From contig JAZGTN010000097.1 in NCBI GenBank assembly GCA_037783415.1, forward strand, positions 2,852,001 to 2,916,000: a DNA stretch of 64,000 bases. The letters run 5' to 3'. Position 1 is the stretch's first letter. The number at the start of each line of letters is the position of its first letter. The notes under the pieces were generated by a model, which saw only the letters and a list, made by a program, of their open reading frames with translations, was not told the DNA's origin and made no database searches. The stretch is from Leptasterias polaris. Its lineage: Eukaryota; Echinodermata; Asteroidea; Forcipulatida; Asteriidae. The translations under genes were made by a program, and so were the position numbers. Positions 36,001-48,000 of this stretch are shown here, piece after piece.

Positions 36001-39000
36001 TTATCACATATCACATGCTTTTGAAGGAATTTTGAAGGAAAAACCAACACCAGACTAAACTTTATTTCAAAAGTTACCTGCTTGTGTAACAAAACATGGA
36101 GAAAGCACCATCAAGTAAAAAAAGGTAATGCTACATGGAATCAAGTCTAACAGTAAACACTGTTTTATACTTACTTTGACACATGGCTGATGTTGTTGCA
36201 CCAGTGCTTTGGGTTATTTCCCTATCAGGGCATGGGTCGCATGAGCTCTGGCCTTCCTCTGACTGGTAACTATGAAGAGGGCAAGGGGTACATGGCTGCA
36301 CCCCTGTAGAGGAAAACGTTCCCACACTACACACATCTGTAATAAGTTATTGCAGACATTTTAAAGTACACTATTCAAAATTTTACAATGATATCATGTT
36401 GTGATCTGCACATTACACAGACTTGTACATGGTTAAATGTAGTATTGCACATAGTTGTGCCATGTAACACAACCTGTGCATTTAAATTATTTTAAATTGG
36501 TTGATCCATTTCAAGTGTTAACAAGAGAAGGAGGTTTACATTTTTTACAGATTTTACATTTCAAAAGCTTTATTAACTGAGAAAGACAGAAGATCACAAA
36601 GCATGTAAAAATGTATTTCCTTTGACACGGCGGTTTGGAGGCAGTACAACAACAAAACCTTCTTGCAAAATCAAAGTTCTCCTAAAGTCATTTCCACTGT
36701 TGTTTTATTTTGCCAACTGCCAGGTACATTTGACAATGATCCTTTTCTGACGGGTATAAAAGCAGTCATGCAATATGTTTCCTTTTGAAGGTTTTCTTTG
36801 ATAACTAATGTGGCTAACTCATTTCAGGAAATAAGTAAGTTTCAGTTCAGTTTACTTAGTTGTAAAATTCAAATCAAGAAGAATAAATTCACACCTGTAC
36901 AATTATCAATAGAAGAAGAACCAATTCTGGCTGTTGACTGACCAACTGGACATTGCTCACAGTTGTTAGACCCTACCACAGCCTGGTAGGATCCTTTGTC
37001 ACATTTCGAGCATGGCTGAAGTCCGGTGCTCGAGTTGTGACCACATGGACAAATACCTGAAGTATATTTTGGGAGGAAAAAACAATGTTGTAATGAAAAG
37101 TATGAAGGTGTTGTTGTTGGCTTCTGTTTGCTAGATGTACGTGTATATAAAGGCCATGTTCCAATTGACTGTTTCTGGGTTTTTTTTTTTTACACTGCAT
37201 GAGAGCGCTTTCAAAGGCTACTTTCATTGCATCACAATTACAGTTTATCTTTTTTTGACTGACTGTATGTTGTTTTCTTGTATCAATTGCCAAATGAATA
37301 GTAATAATAATAACAATAAATGAGAAATCAGTTCATTAACTTAATGTTTTGCATCACATAATTTGGTTCACACATGACCTCATGCCGTAAAAAATACTGC
37401 AAACTGACAGCTTTAACTGTAGCTGAAAATGCCTGATTTGGTCACAGCCTAAGTTTTTTGGTAGAAGGGAAGGAGACAAGCTTGAAAAAAAAGACCTAAT
37501 TCAAAGAGAGGGCGAGGTGGAAAGATGGGCTACAGGATAAGACTGGTCTCAATGCGAGGCAGCCAACTACCTTGCCCAAAACAGGCACTGAAACGTGGCA
37601 AAGCTTCATCAGACAGGTCCAGGGCTCAATTTCACAAAGCACTTAGATTTATCTAAAGATGAGTTGTTGATACTTCAAAAGTGATTGCCTTCCATAAGAC
37701 GAATACAATGAAAAACATTGGTGGCCGCCTAAAAATAGATCTCTTGTAGTTTCTCAGAAATATTTCATTTTATCAATTTTATGATCAAATGCTTTATACT
37801 CAGCATACCATATCACATTTCCTGGTCTGTGCGTTCATGCTTGGATTGGATCGGCTGTTGCCGTGCATACGTGATGGATCAGGCTAATGTGCATGTACTG
37901 TGGTGTGTTAACGGTTGGACGTGCTGGCCCATTCTGGCAATTGTGATGTGTGAAGCTATTTATACTGGTTTAGGGGGTCCAGATGTTCGGGCCAACAACC
38001 AATCAGCATAGCCGTAGCGGCGAAAACAATTTGATTGGTCCTTAAGTTAGAAAGGTCAGCCAATGAGAGCATAATATTGGCAAGTCGCTTGTTAACCTTT
38101 TTGGAGGGAAATTTGTCTTGCTTAGCGTCACTTTGTCACAGCTTGTGATTGAAGCCAAACTTTATAACCCGCCTCCTCCCCTATTGCTCCACCTTTGAAA
38201 GGGCAGTTTTTCGCAGAAAATGACAGAAAATAGTAAATGTATTATAATTTCATTTGTAGAAAAAATTGTATCACGTAATTTCTAGTTGTAATGGCCAAGG
38301 TTATGTAATTTTTCTTACGATAGTGCCATCCGTGTTTCGGTCGGGCTATCTTACCTGTCCCCCTCGTTTTCCAACTTGGGGAATTTATGATGTGTTACTA
38401 GGACTGGGATACACTTCTCTCTTTTTATCACTTATAATTAATGGTAAAGTTAGATTTAGGGTGCCCGGCGGTTCCGCCGGGGCCATTCTTCCCCCTCGTT
38501 TTCCAACTTGGGGAATAGCATTTTTATGTAGGACTTTTTAAATACTTCATTGATAGATGCACAGTGTGCATAGGTGAATGGTTCAGGCAAGGTGCGTGAC
38601 ATGTTTTTGAACTGTATTGGGGTCACTAGACCCCCACAATGTTCATGTGTGGATACACCTGAGCGTGGTTGTCCTAGCTCAGCTGTGTTTTATGTTGGTA
38701 AGGATGTGGTACCCCCCTTGGTGTGGCCACTTTGGTAAAAGGGCGTGATTGTCCTTGGTGTGGTCACTTTGGTGAGGGCGTGGTAATCCTTTTTGTGGCC
38801 ACTTTGGTAAAAGGGCTTGGTATAGTCCTTGGTGTGGTCACTTTTGTTGTTGGTGTGGCCACTTTGGTAAGGGCGTGGTAGTCCTTGGTGTGGCCACTGT
38901 GTTTATGGTTGTCCATTGTTACATGTATGTTTTATTTGTCTGTCAGCTGGTTTTGCCCTATGTCCGGTATCCGGCTCCTTGCCATTTTACAAATTGTTGT

Positions 39001-42000
39001 TTTAAATAGTGTTATTAATTTTGGCATTTAATTGCAGGTATGAATAGCACTTAAATAAATTGAAGTGTCAAGCTGTGGCGGAAAATCACATATTGGCTAA
39101 GCTTATTGCATTTTGTTATTGTCTGAGTATAATTTACAAATATAAATTTGTCATCCGACATGAAGTGGTTAAATGACTTAATATATACTTTAGTACCCTT
39201 TCTCACAAAGTCCTATGATTTAAGGTTGGATCATTCTTCACATGAATCAGCTTGACCCTGACTATTTTCTTTCCTCACATGACACAAAAGCTCAAGCACA
39301 CCCACCCAGACAGTTGTCAGCGCTCTTGGTTGCATTTCCGATGGTTGACGTTCCCGGGGGACATGTCTTGCAGGTTAACTGCGCCTCTTCATCTTGATAA
39401 GATCCTACTGGGCAACTCCTACATGCTAACGAGGCATTGTCGAAGTAAGACCCCAACCCACATTCCACTACAGAACAAGAAAGAAAAAAAGATTCAATTA
39501 TAAATTTTTAATAAAACAACATAATTACTTTAGAAACAAAAAACAAAAAATTCCCACCCGTTACATACATTATATCACTTCCCTCCAGTAACAAAAAATA
39601 ACAAATATTTTGGAATTAGAAAATCATGGTAAATTTCTTATATAGTATTTTAAGATTGTTGAATGTGTTTCACATACTAACAACGCCTAAAAAGCTTCAA
39701 ATTGACATTGCAGAACTAAGGACAAAAATGTATTAACAAAGGAATAATAAATAAATGGACGTACCGCAATCTAAACCAAATGTTGACACAAATCCAAAGG
39801 GGCAGGATGGGCTTGGTTCATCTTCAACCAAAACATCAGGATTCGGATCTACATCCAGGCCCTGAACATCAGGGACAATGTTCCCTTTATCACATTCCTC
39901 CAATAAATTGTCTGACAGCATGAAGAGAGCATCGTACCCATTCCATTTCTTATTCTCAAACACATCACTATCCATCATTGGATCAGTGGGCAGGTTATAT
40001 ATCATATCAAATGATACAGTCAGCTCAAAGTCCAGTGAGGCATCCCTTTGACGGCGAGTTTGACTTCTTTTGCGATTCTGTAGTGTGGTTGGATATTTAC
40101 GACGATACCTCTCGGGATTATCTCTTGGATCTGATGGAAGTCTTCCCTCTTTTCTCATATCACTGAGCCACTTCTGTGCTTGTTCAATAAGCTCCATGTC
40201 AGAGTCCATCCCAATATCGCTGTCATTTGTACGTTGTAACATCTGTTGGACGCCGTTTCCGAAACTGTTGGTCAAACCTCCCAATCTGCTGACATCACGC
40301 CGCCGCCTTGAAGTGGCTCCACATGTCACCTGGACATTGTCCACATTGCACTCGTCAGCATGGTCTGTGCAGATGGCACTGAAGGTCACCGACTGGTTAA
40401 GAAGCTGGATGAATTGTCCTTTGATCTGCTGTTGTGTTGCTGGATCAGAGCAGTCTCCACTGAAATACTGTAGCGAAGATAGAAGCTGTAACTTACCTGA
40501 TCGTCTTTGTTCTGTTTTATGCATTGGGAGAAAAGATGGCTTGTCAAAAATGAGTTATATAAATACACATCAAGTAAAGCAAAATGACAAAAAATTTGTT
40601 TTATTCCAGTCAATCAAAGCCTTCAAAAAAATGGCACTGGTTAATTTAAAGCACAATTTTGTAATGTACAAACATTGTTTCCTGTCACCAGTGTTGAGCA
40701 TCAGTGCACATATGCAATTGCAAGTATTGGACAGGGTTCAGTTGTACAAAGTGCTGCTAAGATTCCTAGTCTACACAACAACTTTGTAATGATTGGTCAA
40801 AATCCTTTGTTCTGAAGTACAGTGCTGTGTACAAATATTAATACTTCACTGGTACTCTTTGATAACACTCACTGTTACAATCAGGAAATTCCTGCCGAGG
40901 TGCCCACCGGCCGGACAGGCCACAGACAAAGAAAGTTGTCCCCACGTTCTTGCTAACATCGAACGTCTCATTGCAGAACATTGAACAGTAGCGACCATAC
41001 GCCCACGCATCACAAGCTGAAGCTCCGTTCATTGGTGCATTAAGCTCTGGGCATGATTTGGCTAATAAGGATTGAGAAAAAGAACAATCTGATTGAGTTT
41101 TACTCCATAGATTTTTATTATAGGCTCTCAATTGAACACAACCAAAACACACAGATTCGTTGACCCAGTGCATTGTAGACTTCTCTTTGCTCTCCTTCTG
41201 TTCAGACTTTGTAAACAAAAAACAATTCCTCCATTTGTACACAAAAACAAACTGAGTACATTCTCACTTTGTCAAACCACAGAGATCCATTCCGAAGTCC
41301 TTGGTGTGTAGATGCACTCATACACTGATCCAACAACAAACTGTTGGACTCATTGAGTCTAATGAAATAATATGCCAAGCATCATGCTAAAAAATATAGT
41401 CAGAATCCTGGAAAGGTTACTTCTAATAATAATAATAATGATAATATACATTTATACCGAGCTTATTACTACATACTATTAAGTAAAACCAAGGTAACAG
41501 CACCAAAGAATACAAATCTACAAAATTACAAAAAGAATACACGAGAGAAGCAGATATTATGACATGAGAAATGTAAACAAAATAGCAAGAGAACTAAAAG
41601 AAATCAACAGAAATCAACAAGTAATGGGTTTGGGCCAAAAGAGTGAATACACTGGGTACTATAAAGGTTTAAATTCTGCCTACAATAACAACAGAAAACT
41701 ACAAAAACAAATATCCTCACGTGTGATTGTCACTGAAAACTGGCATATGCTGGTCTTTCCGTTATCCAAATTGGTTGCAGTGCACTGAATATTAGCAGTA
41801 CCCCATGGAAATGAAGCTCCACTCGTGTGAGTGCAGGATGTATCCAATTGATCCCCAGTCAGCTCTTTAAATTCCGGCTACGAAGAACAAAAAAGAACCC
41901 ACAATTTTTTCAATTAAAATAATATTCTTCTATTAAAAATACTTTTTCATTCTCGTATTCTGGAATGAATTTTCATTGCAATTTTGTTTATACCACCAGC

Positions 42001-45000
42001 TGTACAATGGGATTAGTGTAACTCAAGTTAAATTCAATAATACATAAAACAGTGTGCATCAATAATAATAGAATAGAGTAGGTATTCATGAGACAGGAAA
42101 CACAAAGGGGAAGCGAAGTGTTAAAAAGGTTTTAAAAAAAGAAAACAAAAAAAATTGCCTTTTTGTTTTTAATGTTAAGACTTGTTGATGGGAAGACTAA
42201 TTTCAACCATGGTTCCTACACCATATCCTAGTGTAACCAAGAGCTATATCTAGGTAACTATTTGATGCCCCATTATTAATTTGGACACAATGTTTTTCCA
42301 TTTACAGCAAATGTGGACACCACATTTCCAGTTTGATCCCGGCCGATACCATGGCTTATATTGACCTGTTTTGAAAAAAACTGCTGGCTCTGAAAAGAGC
42401 CGATTCTTATTCTCAATGTTTCAAATGCTGTATTGTTCATCAGCTGACCGACAATTTTATACTGTTGTAGTAGGGGAAAAAAACAAGTATATATTGCCTA
42501 TATACTACCATCATCAAACCTTCGACTATCACAAATATTCAGAACTAGTCATTTTTGTCTTTTATTTTAATGGTGGAATAAACGGTGACACTATCAACTG
42601 TGTTTTTAGACTTGTTAAATCTTTACCTCTGGCCACTGGACGATAGTTTCTCTTGTCTTAGTGGTGATATGTTGATCATCCGGACATGATGTGACAACTG
42701 GCGACAGGTTGTCTGAATGGAGAGACATTTTTGATATGAAAATCAAAAAGAAAAAACTCAGGGACGCAACAAACCGCTTCGTATTCAAATGGATAAGTGG
42801 TGAATTTGGGTTTCTGTTACTTCGTAAAAATGAAAAAATTAAATAGATAGGATTCATCGATTATGCAAATACTAAACTGTTAATTATTAGATCTTGAAAC
42901 TTGGTAAAAATGTTAACAGCATTGATAACATCAAGAATTTGCACAAAACCGATTTGTTTTACAAATTTGTCATTTGTAATCTCTTTATGTTATATAATTT
43001 TGGCACATTTTCTTTATGGAGCCAGGCCAGAAAAGGATTATAAATCATTTCATTATTTATTGTAACCCCCTGAACAAAGATGTTGACAAAATAGGGAGAC
43101 CATCAACATAGGGCTAGATAGCTCAGCTGGTGGAGCACCAGCATGTCAATCGGGGATCGTTCAAATTCTGCTCCGGTCAATTTGTTGTTGTTCAACCCCA
43201 AAACTGTGCGCTTATTTTTCCTCAGAAAGAAAACTTGGTTTGAGCAATATTTTTTTGCAGCAACATTTTAAAATAAACTTTAAAGTTATCCATTTGCAGA
43301 TTCTCACAGATTCTGCATGGAGAGTGTTTATTTCTAGAGGCACATGGCAAGTTGCAGGGGCACAATGGTACAGACCATCATGATCAGCATGAATTTCCAG
43401 ACCTGCCATACCAAAATCGCCCAAGTTGTTTTTTTAAGAAAAACAAACATACCCTCAATATGAACATTGAAAAAACACACAATGCTGTTCCCAGCAGCAT
43501 CGCTGAAATTGTAAGACACCACTGTGTCCTGGGTGAAATTGTACGGTGAGTCGATGTCAGGGGGTGTCTTGACAACTGTGGGTTCATCACCAGAGTTGTC
43601 AATGGCCACGGGAACATCGAAGGAGAGGAGAACCCCAAGGGTCTGGCCAGACATGGATCCATCTAAGGAGCCAGGGCAGACTTTGAGTACCGGTGGAACA
43701 GTATCTAAAATTCAAAGATTGAAAAACATTTTATGTAAATTGAGGATGACATTCTTGCCTCCGAGGTTGAATGATGAGACGGATCTATTTAGAGAGAACT
43801 TGTTCATCTATCTTGCTAACCTTGGCATGTCACAGAGAGCATGTACAGATTCTGATCCCATGTACCATCAGCGAGGCACGTCACTGTTCTATGTTCAGGA
43901 GCGGCTTTCAGCTCAAATCCATAGCGGCAGAAGAAGCTGCAGGTAGTACCATAATAGGGTAGTCCTGGACCGCGGCAAAATGACGGGTAAACACCTCCAT
44001 TGATCGGTATAAGATCTGCTGGTAAGGGGTTACAACTGAACACTGCAAACAAAAATAAACAATCAATATTTCACAGTGAAAACGCCAACAACAGAATGAG
44101 TAGGAGTAGATAAAGAAATGTTTGGTTTTTTAGATGTGGGAGGAAAACTCCAAATGGGGAAATCAGGTAGGGACTAAAAATTCAATTCAAATGCAAGATT
44201 CTGGTTTGAGACCAGGGTCCACAAAGGTGAAAGAAAAGGAAAAGAAGCCACTAAGCCAACTTGATCCTTACCAAAATAAAAAAGCTGTATAGAGATGATA
44301 TGAGAGATAAATTATTGGCATGTCGTGGCTGAGTGTTCAAGCGCACCCAACTCATTAGTTTCGGTGTTTCTCATCAGCAGAGTGTGGGTTCGAGTCCCGG
44401 TCTTGACGTGTGTGTCCTTATAAGCAAGGACACTTAACCATTGTTGCTTCATAAAGGTTTACATGTAGGTCCTGTGTGCAATGGGTAATGCCTGTAAAGT
44501 ACCCAGTTTCACTTATCGCTAGGAGAAGGAGTTCGTCCCTGTGTTTCTGGCATGGTTTGTGACATTTTACTCATCACCTTGTAAACCATTGCAAGGTGTT
44601 TAAATGGGTCTCATATTTCAAAAACTTGCCATACCTGTTTTAAACAATCCTGTGCCTCAAAACAATTAACTAGATCAATGGCAAAAGTGCTGTATTACTA
44701 TTATTATGTTTTGTTTATTATGTGATTCTTGCAAAAATAAACAAGTTATTTTAGTTGCACCCTACACAGATGTATAACTATAAAGTACTGTAAATTTCAA
44801 GCCTTGTGGATCCTGCGGGAATGAATAGTAACACTATACTTCAATAGAGCAGCTTTATGCACTTACATTGACATGATGGGCTTGGACCATTCCTGGTCCA
44901 AGACAACAGACTAGTGGTAGCATTCCTGGAGCATTTTGCCGTTTGCGCACCCCGTAGGGTGTAGCCATTTGCACAGCCCACCTTGCAGGTAGTTCCAAGA

Positions 45001-48000
45001 CTATCATCACATGTTCCAATAAAATGCCCGGAGAGTGGTGGGTTGAGTGGTCTACATCTGGCAACTAATACAAAATAAATATCACTACAACAAGTCAATA
45101 ATGGTAATTTTGTCAAACATTTCTTTAACCCTCAAACGAGGCATCTGTTTCGGCCGAATGCCCCTTCGTGACCTTGGAAGTTGTGACATCCACACGTAAT
45201 AAATCACTTAAGAGGGCTTGTGAGGGCTTATCTCCCATTTTCTAACCTCAGAAACTGTCGGCAAGACATCAGAGGACTCCCAGTCAGTTGGTGAACAGAT
45301 GTTTTAATCATCTCTCTGGGCCCCTCAGACTTATGGCGACTTAGCACCGAGTTGTATGTCATTGACATTAACCAGGCGGCCATTGCTTGTGTACAAACCA
45401 ATGGGGAAATTTGTGTACATGAGCAATGGAGGTTTTTTGTTTCTCCACCCACTTTGACCGAGTCACTGACCCCTGTTGATTGACACCCCGTCTAGACTGT
45501 GTGTTATGGTACAGGGGAGGATATCATGGAGTATGGCATGGCTGGGATTTACCACATGGGTGCTGTTATGTTTTTCTTGACTTGGTGAAGTCGCGACCTC
45601 CCACGTGACTCTTGGCAATTGCTGGCAGAGGTTTGTTTGGTATAGCAAAGGTGCTGTCTTGTTGAGTAACTTTACAAAAAAGGTAGTTTCAGTTGCCATA
45701 TACTTTTAGAAGATGTTTTGTAATACATGATTCATACACATCGTACTATTTAGAGTAGCGATTGTGTTAGATTTAGAAATGTGTCCAGTGAATAATTCAG
45801 CCCAATTTCTTTGCAAATCGAGAACTTCTGCACTTACATCAGCACCTTTATATCATTAGGTAGGAATTGTTGATTGTGTGCATGCACTACAAAGCACTAT
45901 TGCGTTTGGCACATTCTTAGTAACCAGTCATAAAGTTGGGATATCATGGTCCAATGTACATACCTCTCACACTGACTTCAAAGCTACAGGAAGCTTGATT
46001 CCCTGCTGTGTCTGTAGCAACACAGTTGATAATATTATCCCCAACTGGTAGCAGAGCTGGTTGAGCTGGATTACAGGTTATAGTTGGGGATTCACCAGAA
46101 TTGTCTCCAGCTGCTACTGTCCATGTAACATTCACTTGTAGTGAAGTGTCCGTTGGGTATGTCACAGAATCAAGCGGGCAAGTTGTGAAATGTGGGCTTT
46201 CATAATCTATACATTTAAAATATAATATAGTCGGAAAAATTTAAATCAGCTAATCACCAAACAATGGAAATTCTACTATTATATTTTCAATCAGAACACC
46301 AATATATCACACGCCACACTTCCCAGGGTGTCTATAGGAGTAACCAAGTACAGCCAAATAACATTTTGGATGATCACCAATATTTAGAGTATGATCTGCT
46401 AAAGTTTAGACGAACAGTTCCATGTGTAGATTTCTAGGGATTATACATAATCTTACCAATGCAGCTGAATGCAGTGCTATCATCAGACCAATCACCACTA
46501 CCAAGGCATCGGATGAACGTATACCAAGGAGGGTCTACTCTGTACCCGGATTGATTACAGCGAAGGTAGCAGATGTCATTGTAATTTGGAGAGACGAGGC
46601 AATCAGCTGGAGATATCTCCAAGCCCTCGGTAGCAACTAAAGCTGGACAATCTCGCTCTGTAAAACAGTTTTTTGAGTTGTTTAAGAGAAATACGTGTTG
46701 AATAGAATAATGGGAGGGTCAATCAGTGTCAGCTAGTGGTGGCCCAAACCATCCTCGCACGCATGACCGAGGACAGAGAGCTGTGGCGATCCCTGACAGC
46801 TGATGCATCCATCATGGCACCCCAAAAAAACAACAGGATGGTCACAGGATGAATGAATGAATGTATTAATGGTGGGAAAAAAAACACAACAATCAACCAA
46901 ATTCTGAAATGTTAAAAGATGGCTCACAGGAAAATGTTGCAAAGCCAACAAGAGTTGGAGCTTCGATCCTAATGAACAATGGTAAATTTTCAGAAATTAT
47001 TGGTACGTTATATTAGTTGACAACTTTTCTATTATTTGAGGAACGATTCTGGAAGGGGGAAATAGATGGTAGGGATTAGGTTAGCGTATTAGAGTCGACA
47101 GGCTTGTTACATTTTCCTTATAGAATATATGTTTTATTTGTCATTAATGTAATAAAAGTTTGTAACTTAATAATAACAATAATAAACACATCATGTAGAT
47201 GTTTCATCATGTAGATGTTTTGTGCAAAAATCATGTAGGGTTGTTTAGGAATAGGGTTAAAAACACACTAACCTTCACAGGTAAAGTCCACCACATCCCA
47301 TGTACTATTGGCAAGGCAGGTAGATTGCGGGGTACCAACACCTCCGTAGCCATAAGGACAGTACCAGTGGCAGATGGTGCCAAGCGATTCAGTGGCCGGT
47401 GGGTGCTTAGAGCAGCCTGAATGAAGCACTTGACCAGGCCGGTCAGCCAAAGCAGGACACGAGATTGCTGTGAAAATTATAACAAAATAATGTCCTTTTA
47501 TCATGGGAGAATGTTTAAGTCTCAAAGAGAAATGGATAATGATGAGCTAAGCTAAGCAAGTGATCAAAAAACCTGTTTAGGACCAAAGTTTTTAACCAAA
47601 CTGTTTATTTTAAAGCTATTTTTACTGCATGTTGTGAACATCCTCATGATGGAGCAGGGGAAATATGTACATAAAGTTATTATTATTATTATTGATTTAT
47701 TTTATTGTCTAAACCAACAGCAGACGAGTCGCCAATTACAGGAAAGGGTAAACAAAACCAAAAATTAACAACTAAAATAAATACATCATGAGAACAGAAA
47801 TACAAAAACATATTTCTTTATAAACATTTCTGCCTCTTTGTGCTCCTGTGACACCAGTATACCCGTCTGAGTATGGATATTGTCATTTAGCCTTTGAGTT
47901 AAGACTCTGCTAAGGGTAAAAACGTGATGTCATTTATCAATTTTCTGCATAAATATGTTGATGAGAATTAATCTCCACCCCACCCCAAGCCTAATGGGTG

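Noticed and set aside
37781..38011. A 76-codon plus-strand frame
   Set aside because: Intronic, no similarity to a known protein, surrounded by repeat-like inverted sequence.
40070..40789. A 239-codon open frame on the plus strand
   Set aside because: Antisense to the long basic-site exon 39765-40496 and running into its intron; no recognisable domain.
43110..43180. A tRNA gene
   Set aside because: Boxes A and B are visible but the acceptor stem does not pair; a SINE relic is more likely.
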